Origin: Branchiostoma floridae
Lineage: Eukaryota; Chordata; Leptocardii; Amphioxiformes; Branchiostomatidae
Direction: 5' to 3'
Length of the DNA stretch: 64,000 nt
Assembly (NCBI RefSeq): GCF_000003815.2
Contig: NC_049988.1
Location: 22,888,091 to 22,952,090 of the forward strand
Under the pieces are notes generated by a model, which saw only the letters and a list, made by a program, of their open reading frames with translations, was not told where the DNA came from and made no database searches. A program made the position numbers and the translations under genes. Of the stretch, positions 39,601 to 46,484 are shown piece after piece; position 1 is the first letter of the stretch; each line of letters opens with the position of its first letter.

Positions 39601-42600
39601 CCGTTCTACCCATACTAGGTAAAGGCATTTAGAGAGTATGACTATGAGATTAAAGACGTCTGTATAAGAATGTTGTTGTCTGTGTCACAGATATTGTAAA
39701 TTAGTGTTATGATTTTGTAAAATTATGTCATGTTGAAAACACATCCCGTTCTATCCACACCAGGTAAAGGCGTTTCGAGAGTACGAAGTCAGGGACAGAA
39801 AACCAGTGGAGAAACTCAGCGATGAGGACAAGTTTATGTTACAGGTTATTCTCAGTTTTCCTGCTTTTTTCTTTCCTCCCTTTCAATCCTGCTTGTTCTC
39901 TGTTTTGCTGACTTTATTTGTCGTCATATTTTTCCAACACTGCCCTCTTGATTCTGTCTATGTTTTGAGATGTGTTCTGACTTTGTTTTCGTATTTTGTG
40001 AAAGAGGGTGTTGGGGGCATAATGCACACACTATTTCTGAATATTAAACAGTAACCTTAACAATGCATTGAAATATTCCTTCTCTGCATTGTTCAATTGC
40101 TGCAATGCTTGTTCACCTTTATCTGTGGAGTAGATTATGTGTACATGCATTTTATTTAATCACAGGCTAGACTTTGGTTTCAAACAGATATATTTTGGAG
40201 CTTTTGCAATTTGAAACCACCATCTGTCTTGATATCCCTAACTACTGTAAATGCAGAAATGTTCGCGGTGGTTTTATGTTCGCGGTTTTTGTAGTGGCCA
40301 CTTCACCGCGAATTTAAAACCACCGTGAACATTTTTCCACGCAGTAAGAGACTACAGTGCATGGTGCTACCGCGAAATTAAAACCACCGCGAAAAGTCCT
40401 TTTTCCCGCTACCGCAAAATTAAATCCCTGTGAACTTAAATGCATTTACAGTATCCTGTAATTGAATACTATTGGATATACATGTAGGTTACCCCAGGGA
40501 TAAAGGTGAACTAGCTTTAACTGCTTCTCTTCCTTTTCACAGGCACACAGTTGTGCACCTGCTACTACCTCTGACACACTTAACTACTTCTTAGGCCACA
40601 ACAGTTTAATTTGTTGGTTTCCCAGATTCTAAAACCAACACAGGGACAAACAGAATAAAAACAAAACCTGTTCATCAGTACAAATGTTTGTTGTGCACTC
40701 AATTTTATGGAGTGAATACAGTCATATTGAAGTTTTCCTCCTAACACTATATTTTCATGATGTCTGTTTCCAATGTTTTCACCTTAAAATGTCTTATTAT
40801 TAAGAAATGAAGAAATGAATTGTTGTGGTCCTAACTAACTTCAATATTTGTTTTTAGCTGACAGCATGATTTTAAACCCATTTTTTCTCCCCCCAGTTCA
40901 GTAAGATCGAGAGGATACAGCAGAGGTTGACAATCATGAACTTCCTGGGAAACTTTGAGGATAACATCCACATGCTAACACCTGTGAGTACATCCAAATG
41001 TAACTTGGTCAATCATTATATCTTTTATTAGTACAAATACATTTTCTGTGTTATTTCTAGGCATGGTGTTGTTGTTATGGCTAGGTCTCTTCTTGAAGGC
41101 ATCCATGATGTATTTACCAACTGTCTCTGAGTATACTGCATGCTAAGGAAAAGTAAGGAAGATTATAGCCTTGGAATTGACAGGGCGAGTACATGGAATA
41201 TATTGTTTGTTTTTGTTTGGTAAAGAAAAGATTACTAGCTTAAAATAACTTACAGGAACTTCAGTAATAGTTTTTACCAGGAATGAGACAGTTAATTAGT
41301 TCTATATACAAGAAGTGAAATTCTTTGTAGTCTTTCTTCCTTGAAGTTCATGAAAGTTTTTTTGGGGGGTTTTAAGCATACTCTATAATTAATAGATTTT
41401 TACACTTTTTTTTTTACTTTGTTCCTAAAAGTAACCAGCACAAACCATTCAATTATAATACAGATGCAGTTCAGTTTTAGACCTTACATAGAAACAGTTC
41501 AGACCCCAAGTTGTGTTGTAGGGACCATTTACATGTTGGACAGACTGACACTCATCAACATGTTGTAACATAACACCTAAAAGTTACCACTGTAACAGTT
41601 GCATGTACATGTAGTTACAGTAGTGGATACATGGTTATTGTTGCCTCCCTCTCTATAGTACTGATTATCATTATAGTAATCTAAACAGATTGTTGTAAAT
41701 TCTGAAGACATACATTGTAATGTGCTGACATTTATTCGTCTCTTTTCTTTCCCAGCAACTGAACGCAGTGACAGCAGCCTCCATGTCCATCAAGGCCTCA
41801 CAGAAGCTCAAGAAAAAACTGGAGGTTTGATTGTTTGGAAATGTTAACATNNNNNNNNNNNNNNNNNNNNNNNNNNNNNNNNNNNNNNNNNNNNNNNNNN
41901 NNNNNNNNNNNNNNNNNNNNNNNNNNNNNNNNNNNNNNNNNNNNNNNNNNNNNNNNNNNNNNNNNNNNNNNNNNAAATGGCTACTTCAATAAAGCTGGAA
42001 CTACAAAAAGGGTAGAATTTTGGAAATATTACAATTTGAAAAAAATCATCCATTAACTTAATGTCCCTTTATTGAAATACAATGATATACACATTCAATT
42101 ACCCCACAGATAAAGGTGAACTAGCTTTAGAAAAAATGTGGAATTTTGATGTGGAAGTGCTGTAAACTGATGATGTCTTAACCTGTGTTTTTCCCATCAG
42201 ATCATCCTGGCGTTTGGTAACTACATGAACAGTTCCAAGAGAGGAGCAGCATACGGCTTTAAGCTACAGAGTCTGGACACGGTGGGTCATTTTGTTTCGC
42301 TTGTCTTCTCATTATGTGGATTTTTCCTTGAAGAAAACAACCAATTCCATTGTTGACGATGGCCTCTATTTTTTTAGAATGTGACGACCTCTGTTGCTGC
42401 CTTCCCACCCCGGCTGATAAGTAGATTTTCCATGATGACCTCTATTGTTCTTTAATACGTTATGACCTTCGACAGACCCCTCCCACCCCAACTCCTGCAA
42501 CTTTCAATTATGACCATTATTGTTCTGTAATGCTACGGCCGCGTGGCGCGTTGGTACACCCGATCCCTCGATCTTGGAAGTTAAGCAGTATTTGGATGGG

Positions 42601-45600
42601 TCAGTCCCCCAACCAAGGACGTCCGGATTGCTGTTACAGTAGCCTCACGAAACTTACCATGAAATCGTCGTCCGTGAGGGACGTAAAACGGGGGTCCCGT
42701 GCTCGAGGAGGTGCCTCGACCACGTTAATCAGCCTCATTACCCACACTTTGGGTACCTACTGGCTGCAAAATACACCTGATATTATATGTAATATGATTT
42801 TGGCTGCCCCCCTCCCACCCCAGTTGCTGGACACTCGCTCCACAGACAGGAAGCAGACGCTGCTGCACTACATCGCCAGAGTTGTTGCCATGAAGTACCA
42901 GGACATCGCCACCTTCCACAACGAGCACAGGTTCATCGAGAAGGCTTCTCAAGGTGAGGCTAAGGAACTTGACCTTGTGTGACCCTGTGTGTTGTTGACA
43001 ATGCCATAAGCTAGATGTAGATTTAGCTCTACGACGTTATACGACAAACATGTATGTGAAAACCTTTCCTTCATGTGAGCTTTACTAAAAACAAAGCTTT
43101 CTTTTTTCTTGGCCAGAATGGAGTGAAGAATTGCTGTTGTTTTTTTTTTGCTTGTCGGCATGTATCTGTCTATGTTTCTGAGATTCCCAATAAGAACAAT
43201 GCAGTCTTACTGTAAACCATATACAATGTAAATGTACCATTCTCAATGCTATATGTAACTGTTGTTTTCTCTCTGGTGCTATACACAGTTGCAAAGCAAT
43301 ATGGATAAGGGGATGAAGTCTGCTATCCCCTGTTGCCTTGTACTTGTCCTTGACCTCTGTTTGACCTTGTTCCCTCCCAGTGTCCTTGGAGAACGTTCTG
43401 TACGACGTCCGAGAGCTCCTTAAAGGAATGGAGCTAGTGAAGAGAGAGTTCTCCTTCAATGAAAACCCCATCTTGAGGGACTTCTTGGAGGCATCTCAGG
43501 ATAAGCTGGACAAGCTGCAAGACGACGCCAAAACTGCTCAGGTAAACAACAACAATAAACAATAAACAACAGCTGCTGGTGGTAGCTTTTATGTTGGTAG
43601 GACATAAATTTTGTTTTGCACCAATGTTTATTGTTAAAGTCGACATCCTACTATCTCGGACAGATTTTACAGTATACTAGTATTTAGTTTTTAATTTTCA
43701 ATTTTGGTGCATGTTTTCTTCTTCTTCTGATTATAGGAAGCATACACAACAGCAGTGGAGTACTATGGAGAGAGTCCGAGGACGTTGTCTCCAAACCAGT
43801 TCTTCTCTTTATTCGTCCGTTTCACCAAGGCATACAAGGTCAGTTGTAGAGCTTGTGCATACAAATAGTTAATACATGGATAGATTTGAAAGCTGTGCAT
43901 TGGTACTTGTTTTTCAGAGTGGAGAGTAATATTATAGTTAGGATCATTTGTTGTTATCATGAATTAGTTGGGCAAGCATTGACAGAGGATCCAAATCTTC
44001 ATCCTTCTGGTCTAAAATCAGAGTCACTGAACCACTGGGCCCACATGACAAGTCTCTTAGCTTGCAAGCATGCCTTTAATATAACAATCCCAAACTAACA
44101 TCAGACTGCTGTTAACCCCGCGCTACGTCCTGTTCTTGTGTCTAGATGTGGGAAAAAACTGAGTCTAGATTGGGCCTTAGCTTGTGAGCATGTCTTGATG
44201 ACAATCACTGCTAACATCAAACTGTTTCCCCCCCAGGATGCAGAAGTGGAGAATGAGAAGAGGCTGAGGCATCAGCAGGCTGAGGTGAGTATGAGTGCCT
44301 TCACGTTATTTTAGGTGTTTGTTACCTCCAGTAAATATTCATGGAGGTTACATTTTCACTAGCGTTAAACTTCGTGTGTGTGTCTAGCTGTCTTTAAACA
44401 AGATAACTCAAGAACGGCTGGGTGCATTGGTTTCATCCTTGGTGTGTTTGTATTGTGTGCTGAAAGCTGGAAATGATTAGATTTTGGGCTCCCTAGCTGC
44501 TTCCCTTGGTACTGCAGCACAACTTCCGGTTTTGCTATCTTGTGTTCTGAACAAGTTATGGTCACAATTTTTGGGTGTTAGATAGCTCTTGCGCTCAGGA
44601 AGAAGTGGCATAAGTTTGGGCCCCCTAGCGGCTAGTTGTACAATATAATGTTTATCTTGTTTTGTGTGTGAGTTAAGTATAATGGTACTTGTTGTAAATG
44701 AAAGAATGCAGAAACCGTCTTACCTGCTGGTTTTTATGTATCTTGTACTGACATATTGTGTAACACTGTGTTTGATGGAATCTTGTTGCAGGATGAAACA
44801 AAGGCAGTGAAGAAGCAGAAACAGAGCAGACAGGAGCAGATGAAACAGAGTCAGGTGAGTTTGGAGTTTGTTTGTTTGTTTGTTTGTTTGTTTGTTTATT
44901 TAACCATGCAGGGTATACATACCTTCAATCTTTATTCAATCTTTATTTGGCCCTGGTGGGTCTCAGACATTAACAATAAATGACATCAATATTCGTGTCT
45001 GTTATTCCTAAATCACTCGTAACACTTCAGCTGTGCACAGTGTTATATTGTTGTAGAAGTGTCCTGCAACTACATGTACCGGGTACATTCAGCCCTTCTT
45101 CATTTCACTCCACATTACACCCTTCCCTATTCCTGACAAACACCCTTAGCTCCTCAGTTTTTGTATTCTTTATCAAGTTCTTATCTCTCTGTCTTTAGGG
45201 ACTACCCTGTACAGGCCTTAGTAGGTCTGTATCAGTATATATCTGTATAGCTGGTATAACAGCCCTTCAGTGTAACAAACATGCAAGCTACAGCATCCAG
45301 CTTCTGTATCCGTGCAGCCAGTATAACTGCCTTCTGTATAACACACCTGGTGTTTGGCAGCAGCTGGCTCTAGGCATTGTCTGGTTTGTAGCTGGTCAAA
45401 GCTCCATGTATCTAGTGAGAAAGCATGTAGTGTACTAATACAACTGCACCAATCCATGCCTTGGACTGGAGAGGCTTTTCTTTCTGTCTTTTGTCTTTGT
45501 AGTTTTATGCAGTGCTGACAAATATTTCACTATTTCACTCCATTTATAACAAAATCTAAGCTTTACAACATGAAGTTGATGAAGATTTAACAGCAAAAAT

Positions 45601-46484
45601 ACAACATGGGCTCCCAAAGAGTGAGAGGAACAAAAACAATGTAAATGTAAAGCTGGAGGCATCCCTAGTTCAAGTGTTGTGCTGAATAGTCTGTTGTTTG
45701 TTTGTTTATTTGTTTGTTGTGTCTTGCAGGATGCTCTCCTGGCAGAGTTGAAGCAGAAGAAGTTTAAGGACCAGAAGCCGGACGCGTATCACGGGGCGAT
45801 CGAGGACATCATCACAGGTGAGAGCAACACCAGTCAATCAAAATTCAAGCTTCTTCTTCTGAATTTTTCTTCAAATACAATTCAATAGCTACAACTGGAT
45901 AAAGACGGATATCTTAATAAAGAGACTCTTTTTACACAACCATTATTCTCACCAATGTTTCGTTGACCATCTCTAGGATAAAGCAGGAGATTTACTTCCA
46001 GACGTTTTGAGTGTCACTGACATCCATCACTCTTCTTCTGCATCACTAGGATGAACTGGCAGAACAGTTCAATACAAGACTAGTACAGCTTACTTTAATT
46101 TGTATCCAGTTGTAGAGATTGAATCGTATTTGAATATTGTTATCCTGGATGTCAAACCTTCATAAACATTCTAAATTGTTAGTGCTTGGATTTTCAAAGA
46201 GTCACACACAGATTCACAGAATGAATAGATTCAGACATACATGTATTCAATTTTTCTTCCCAGGCCTGTCTCCTTAATAAACATGCTTTTTTTTGTGGTT
46301 TGGTATTGTCTTGTTGTACGGCGGACTAGAATATCTCAAGTGAACCACTGTTTCTTTTTTTCTTTCCGTACACTCAGATCTGAAGAACGAACCATACCGA
46401 CGGTCGGACGCACTTCGGCGCAGCTACCGCCGCAAACAGGAGGAAAACCTCAAGGTCACCATCAGCAGTGAGATGGACGTGTGA
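9572..46484 (+). CDS. FMNL: Formin-like protein (FMNL family, diaphanous-related formin)
   Basis: Thirty coding exons: 9572-9688, 25694-25777, 27045-27125, 27477-27553, 27982-28068, 29699-29882, 31016-31092, 31531-31624, 31892-31966, 32727-32837, 33275-33424, 33910-34011, 34930-35037, 35689-35815, 36851-37021, 37745-37869, 38341-38494, 38698-38754, 38906-38975, 39764-39844, 40897-40983, 41756-41824, 42201-42281, 42824-42953, 43381-43541, 43737-43838, 44237-44284, 44792-44854, 45730-45817, 46378-46484. Phases agree across all junctions except around exon 18. Predicted length about 1,022 residues, normal for FMNL1-3. FMNLs nucleate and elongate unbranched actin filaments at the plasma membrane and are relieved from autoinhibition by Rho-family GTPases. 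Family marks: MGNGES start, [50 protein letters not shown]1 polyproline, FNEIDD-like [29 protein letters not shown]. Probably the single pro-orthologue of vertebrate FMNL1/2/3. Confidence 0.93.
10460..10935. repeat. Three diverged tandem units, each with a B-box-like motif
   Basis: Three units of about 160-200 bp share the order 'acttgcaa...caaat(c/t)agggctcaaa ... ggcaaggccgGGATTCGAAc ... tatgatccag'. GGGATTCGAAC resembles an inverted or tRNA-type B box, so the source could be a tRNA-derived SINE or a worn minisatellite. It lies in FMNL intron 1. Confidence 0.55.
12120..12322 (-). mobile_element. tRNA-derived SINE (minus strand)
   Basis: On the minus strand the head reads GCATAGTGGTTAGAGTG (A box) and GGTCCTGGGTTTGAATCCC (B box; plus-strand GGATTCAAACCC at 12271-12282). 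A body with TCCACCCAGGTG-type sequence follows and matches the copy at 20527-20705. The SINE abuts the 2.46-kb element at 12331. Confidence 0.7.
12331..14792. mobile_element. 2.46-kb nonautonomous DNA element with 8-bp TSD and CGCGTGAAAA subterminal repeats
   Basis: The left end GGGATGGGGTTTTGTGCGCG and the inverted right end GGGAACGGGTTTTCTGCGCG match at 17 of 20 bases. They are flanked on both sides by CCAACATG (12323-12330 and 14793-14800), an 8-bp target duplication. Subterminal copies of CGCGTGAAAA and its inverse cluster near both ends. Internal inverted copies of 'cagcgttcccgccagg' occur near 12500 and 14320, and direct copies of 'tattcccaagggat' near 12417 and 14591. No transposase-like protein was recognised. 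The 8-bp TSD suggests hAT or a related superfamily. Confidence 0.75.
12540..12615. repeat. Short GC-rich hairpin repeat inside the 2.46-kb element
   Basis: GAGCGCCGGAGGCGCGATAC and the adjoining GAGCGCCGCAGGCGCTCG are self-complementary. GGGGGTCCGGGGGCATGCTCC follows. Its base composition differs sharply from the surroundings. Confidence 0.5.
15418..15775. mobile_element. hAT-like MITE, copy 1 (CAGGGCTCTAGCCAGC ends, 8-bp TSD)
   Basis: 358 bp. The terminal inverted repeats are CAGGGCTCTAGCCAGC and, inverted, CAGGGCTCTAGCCAGCG. It is flanked by ACATCATG at 15410-15417 and 15776-15783. Start CAGGG and 8-bp TSD are typical of hAT elements. The interior holds TTGACGGAAAAACGG near the right end and no coding potential. 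Confidence 0.85.
16259..16439. mobile_element. Foldback element (about 180 bp)
   Basis: The left arm CCAGGCTCTGCGGATCGCTG continues through 'gtcaatagtagaaatt' and 'aaatagagtcaatagta'. The same words return inverted to 16439. The arms exceed 60 bp with few mismatches, and the loop contains TAGTAG repeats. Confidence 0.75.
17236..17614. mobile_element. MITE with CAGGGCTTGAAAT ends and GGTGCACC interior
   Basis: The ends CAGGGCTTGAAAT and inverted CAGGGCTCGAAAT are flanked by TCATG on both sides (17231-17235, 17615-17619). Subterminal GGTGCAC/GTGCACC palindromes flank an AT-rich middle. The CAGGG start suggests hAT, with a short or worn TSD. Confidence 0.65.
18090..18203 (+). mobile_element. 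3' tail of a retroelement with (TTCAA)n
   Basis: The sequence GTACAATAAAGGTCTTCATT is followed by ATTCAATTCAATTCAATT. A conserved-looking tail ending in a short tandem repeat is typical of LINE or SINE 3' ends. The 5' part was not recognised. Confidence 0.45.
18392..18756. mobile_element. Harbinger-like MITE, copy 1 (TTA TSD)
   Basis: 365 bp. The ends GGCCACACCGATTTAATTTC and inverted GGCCACACCAATTTAATTTC run on through CTTGGTTCAC. TTA lies on both sides (18389-18391, 18757-18759). A 3-bp TTA/TAA duplication suggests the PIF/Harbinger superfamily. Nearly the same sequence is inserted in reverse orientation at 52621-52983. Confidence 0.8.
18941..19328. mobile_element. MITE with CAGGGTTCTCCCCAGA ends, copy 1 (6-bp TSD)
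   Basis: 388 bp. CAGGGTTCTCCCCAGA is inverted at the right end as TTCTGGGGAGAACCCTG. GGGAAG lies on both sides. A second copy lies at 63178-63564 with its own 6-bp duplication. Confidence 0.75.
20527..20710 (+). mobile_element. tRNA-derived SINE (plus strand)
   Basis: A tRNA-like head, TAGTGGTGTAATGGTTAG (A box) and GGTTTGGATCC (B box, 20581-20591), is followed by a body with CACCCACCCAGGTGCAAAAA and TACCTGACTT. The same family lies on the minus strand at 12120-12322. It is not a functional tRNA: no cloverleaf or CCA-proximal stem is intact. Confidence 0.7.
21775..21860. mobile_element. Short foldback element (GGATACCAGACCCCAGCC arms)
   Basis: GGATACCAGACCCCAGCC is repeated inverted as GGCTGGGGTCTGGTATCC around an AT-rich loop. 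Related arms occur near 20783-20840 and 21120-21175. The AGCCTGGTAT end word also appears in the nested hairpin at 5869-5987. Confidence 0.7.
21880..22140. repeat. Dispersed repeat, copy 1 ('CTCAAGAACCGCTGG' family)
   Basis: Contains GGAGGTATAG, ATATCTCAAGAACCGCTGG, GATTTTGGGCCTCC and TTGGTACTGCAGCA in that order. The same order is found at about 44325-44560, in the FMNL intron after exon 27, in the same orientation. No protein was recognised. Confidence 0.65.
24173..24592. mobile_element. Compound palindromic element
   Basis: One inverted repeat pairs GAATACAACACGGTGTATTC (24173) with GGAATACACTGTGTTGTATT (ending 24309) around a GC-rich core containing GGTCGGATC and GATCCGACC. Adjacent sequence (24312-24592) is bounded by TATGTCATACC and its inverse GGTATGACATA. 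Base composition is much richer in CpG than the surroundings. Family not recognised. Confidence 0.55.
25153..25429. mobile_element. Harbinger-like MITE, copy 2 (TTA TSD, internally deleted)
   Basis: 277 bp with the same GGCCACACCAATTTAATTTC ends as the copies at 18392 and 52621, and TTA on both sides. The inner part after GTGTGGGTA is replaced or deleted relative to the 365-bp form. Confidence 0.8.
25694..33424 (+). CDS. FMNL: FMNL exons 2-11: GTPase-binding and FH3/armadillo region
   Basis: Residues about 40-379. Exon 2 gives [11 protein letters not shown]...KKWDLICDQ, exon 3 [13 protein letters not shown], exon 4 the [17 protein letters not shown] helix, exons 6-10 the conserved [40 protein letters not shown] and [15 protein letters not shown] blocks, and exon 11 [13 protein letters not shown]. 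This part binds a Rho-family GTPase and folds back onto the DAD. Exon 6 begins with a Ser-rich linker ([20 protein letters not shown]) that differs from vertebrate FMNLs and is the seed of a tenfold array. Confidence 0.9.
25778..26668 (+). repeat. Tandem array spanning the 5' splice site of FMNL exon 2
   Basis: Ten extra copies of the exon 2 end (GAAATGGGACCTGATCTGTG...CCAG) each keep the GTAGGGCAACA donor. They are joined by (CAAA)n and TGTTCATGTTAGGTAGTGTT spacers. Unit length varies (about 79-95 bp) mainly through the CAAA count. The exon fragments are virtually identical to the real exon, so the array is young or homogenised. Confidence 0.93.
27610..27665 (+). repeat. Partial duplicate of FMNL exon 4 end with donor
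   Basis: GGACATCTCGCTCAGGACTA and ACAACATCGAGTAAGTAT repeat the last 40 nt of exon 4 plus its GTAAGT donor once, about 105 bp downstream. Confidence 0.85.
28395..29698 (+). repeat. Tandem array spanning the 3' splice site of FMNL exon 6
   Basis: Nine partial copies precede the full exon at 29699. Each has the acceptor region (CATGTTTATACCCcACAG), about 75 nt of exon (AAGACGACACATTCGGCAGC...) and a spacer 'ctgtcccataactacaaacc'. Period 133-139 bp. In many copies the exon base G is T (cacag|TAAAG), yet after the TC carried from exon 5 both give Ser-Lys-Asp-Asp. Confidence 0.93.
29850..30690 (+). repeat. Tandem array spanning the 5' splice site of FMNL exon 6
   Basis: Three extra copies of the exon end (GCATCATGTGTCTgcgC.CCATCATGAACTATCAG|GT.AGG) near 30285, 30460 and 30640, separated by 'gtagcaagtggtaggac' spacers. 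Period about 175 bp. With the acceptor array at 28395-29698 this exon is flanked by independent arrays on both sides. Confidence 0.88.
30770..30995 (+). mobile_element. Probable retroelement 3' end with AAACA tail
   Basis: AT-rich sequence carrying GGAGGAGGGATTTGTACAAG and CAGGCTTCTCCCCTCC (partly complementary) ends AAATAAACAAACATAAACAAA. The tail shape suggests a LINE 3' end; no ORF remains. Confidence 0.4.
31360..31462 (+). mobile_element. Probable retroelement 3' tail (CAAA)n
   Basis: CATGAATAAATAAAGGTTCA is followed by AACAAACAAACAAACAG. This looks like a LINE/SINE 3' end just before FMNL exon 8. Confidence 0.4.
33795..33909 (+). repeat. Partial duplicate of FMNL exon 12 start with 3' splice site
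   Basis: TTCCTTGTAG|TTGAGTGAGA begins a 57-nt near-copy of exon 12 that ends in a frame with an early stop. The full exon follows at 33910 after CCTTCCAG. Confidence 0.88.
33910..35815 (+). CDS. FMNL: FMNL exons 12-14: coiled coil and linker
   Basis: Residues about 380-491. Exons 12 and 13 are rich in Glu, Leu, Lys and Arg with heptad-like spacing ([38 protein letters not shown]) and correspond to the dimerisation coiled coil before FH1. Exon 14 starts LQLQRREE and turns into a Pro-rich linker ([14 protein letters not shown]), ending in phase 1. All three exons carry duplicated junction fragments in the adjoining introns. Confidence 0.88.
34085..34265. mobile_element. Long perfect foldback (arms of about 45 bp)
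   Basis: CAATGACTGTTTTTGTAAAG followed by GTACAGTACATACCTCCCAA and ATTTT returns exactly inverted before CAGTCATTGATGAAAA. The loop is about 60 bp. Arms extend imperfectly outward (TTTCATCAAT). It lies in the intron after FMNL exon 12. Confidence 0.85.
34640..34929 (+). repeat. Partial duplicates of FMNL exon 13 start with 3' splice site
   Basis: 'taggTaaTTGTTGTCTTATg..accagGAAACTG' near 34626-34668 and 'TTGTCTTATTTCCCCAGGAA' near 34768-34800 copy the acceptor and first 20-30 nt of exon 13, which starts at 34930. Period about 140 bp. Confidence 0.8.
35125..35202 (+). repeat. Partial duplicate of FMNL exon 13 end with donor
   Basis: GATGTCATCAAACACCTGAC...AACTGCAGGTCAGGGGCTCC repeats the exon end, donor and intron start from 34998-35060 about 127 bp downstream. 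Confidence 0.88.
35816..36400 (+). repeat. Tandem array spanning the 5' splice site of FMNL exon 14
   Basis: Five extra copies of the exon end (GGAACACGACGACAAACGTG ... CAGACTGACGCAG|GTGAGATG) with (TTTG)n spacers; period about 108-123 bp. Long ORFs on both strands through the array are by-products of the repeat. Confidence 0.93.
36851..37021 (+). CDS. FMNL: FMNL exon 15: FH1 polyproline domain
   Basis: Phase 1 in and out. A short Ser/Ala linker is followed by a run of ten prolines, then further proline blocks broken by Ala, Gly-Met and Leu-Pro-Gly. FH1 recruits profilin-actin and SH3/WW proteins. The tract is modest in length compared with vertebrate FMNL2. Confidence 0.92.
37460..37676. 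mobile_element. Palindromic MITE (TTTACAGTA family), copy 2
   Basis: Starts near AATGCAGAAATATTCCTGGT and ends TTAAATGCATTTACAGTA. The interior has TTCGCGGTTTTCACGG and CTACCGCGAACTTAAAACCAC and is broadly self-complementary. Same family as 5715, 40243 and 51866. Confidence 0.75.
37745..43838 (+). CDS. FMNL: FMNL exons 16-26: FH2 actin-nucleating domain
   Basis: Residues about 549-921. Visible blocks: [19 protein letters not shown] (lasso), [147 protein letters not shown]. The FH2 dimer binds actin barbed ends. Exon 18 (38698-38754) reads out of frame unless one base is added; see the finding. An N gap (41851-41974) lies in the intron after exon 22 and removes no coding sequence by phase. 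Confidence 0.92.
38698..38754 (+). CDS. FMNL: FMNL exon 18: FH2 exon with an apparent one-base deletion
   Basis: The acceptor CTTTACAG and donor GTAAGG are good. Exon 17 leaves phase 1 and exon 19 needs phase 2, but the exon is 57 nt where 58 (mod 3) is required. The end of the exon reads [16 protein letters not shown] only in the frame that continues into MFDLNVL, while its first codons (GTT ATC) fit the other frame. A missing C in the CTCC run near 38703-38705 would reconcile both and match the family without a gap. Confidence 0.8.
38980..39110 (+). repeat. Partial duplicate of FMNL exon 19 end with donor, plus CCCTAA-like runs
   Basis: CTCACCCACGGAACAGGAGG and TCAGTACGCTAACCCTAA repeat the exon 19 end and intron start. 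Degenerate CCCTAACACTAAC runs fill the spacers. Confidence 0.8.
39370..39763 (+). repeat. Tandem array spanning the 3' splice site of FMNL exon 20
   Basis: Two extra units (acceptors near 39484 and 39619, cag/tag|GTAAAGGCATTTAGAGAGTA) precede the full exon at 39764. The intron part of the unit is TGTTGTTATCTGTGTCACAG... and TTGAAAACACaTCCCGTTCT. Period about 135-145 bp. In the copies the exon part has drifted to GAGATTAAAGA. Confidence 0.9.
40243..40454. mobile_element. Palindromic MITE (TTTACAGTA family), copy 3
   Basis: TACTGTAAATGCAGAAATGT at the left and TTAAATGCATTTACAGTA at the right. The interior, GTTCGCGGTGGTTTTATG...CTACCGCGAAATTAAAACCA, is self-complementary. The best preserved copy of the family in the window. 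Confidence 0.8.
40594..40831. mobile_element. Harbinger-like MITE, diverged copy
   Basis: Left end GGCCACAACAGTTTAATTTG and right end AATTGTTGTGGTC are inverted and resemble the GGCCACACCAATTTAATTTC family. TTA precedes the left end. Confidence 0.6.
41851..41974. other. Assembly gap (124 N)
   Basis: Run of N in the FMNL intron between exons 22 and 23. The flanking exon phases agree, so no coding exon needs to be hidden here. Confidence 1.
42528..42780 (+). mobile_element. 5S-rRNA-derived SINE or pseudogene
   Basis: TGCTACGGCC, CACCCGATCCCTCGATCTTG, GAAGTTAAGCAG and TATTTGGATGGGT follow the order of 5S rRNA, including the internal promoter region. About 20 bases are missing between AAGCAG and the TTGGATGGG block, so it cannot be a functional 5S gene. 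The following sequence (GAGGGACGTAAAACGGGGGT and onward to about 42780) looks like a SINE body, suggesting a SINE3-type element rather than a lone pseudogene. FMNL intron between exons 23 and 24. Confidence 0.7.
44325..44560. repeat. Dispersed repeat, copy 2 ('CTCAAGAACGGCTGG' family)
   Basis: GGAGGTTACATTTTC, ATAACTCAAGAACGGCTGGG, GATTTTGGGCTCCC and TTGGTACTGCAGCA appear in the same order as at 21880-22140. Confidence 0.65.
45730..46484 (+). CDS. FMNL: FMNL exons 29-30: DAD autoinhibitory tail
   Basis: The motif [18 protein letters not shown] followed by basic LRRSYRRKQ is the diaphanous autoregulatory domain, which binds the FH3 region to hold the formin inactive. This YRR tail resembles one of the alternative C-terminal ends found in vertebrate FMNL1/FMNL3. 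The TGA stop is at 46482-46484. Confidence 0.9.
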
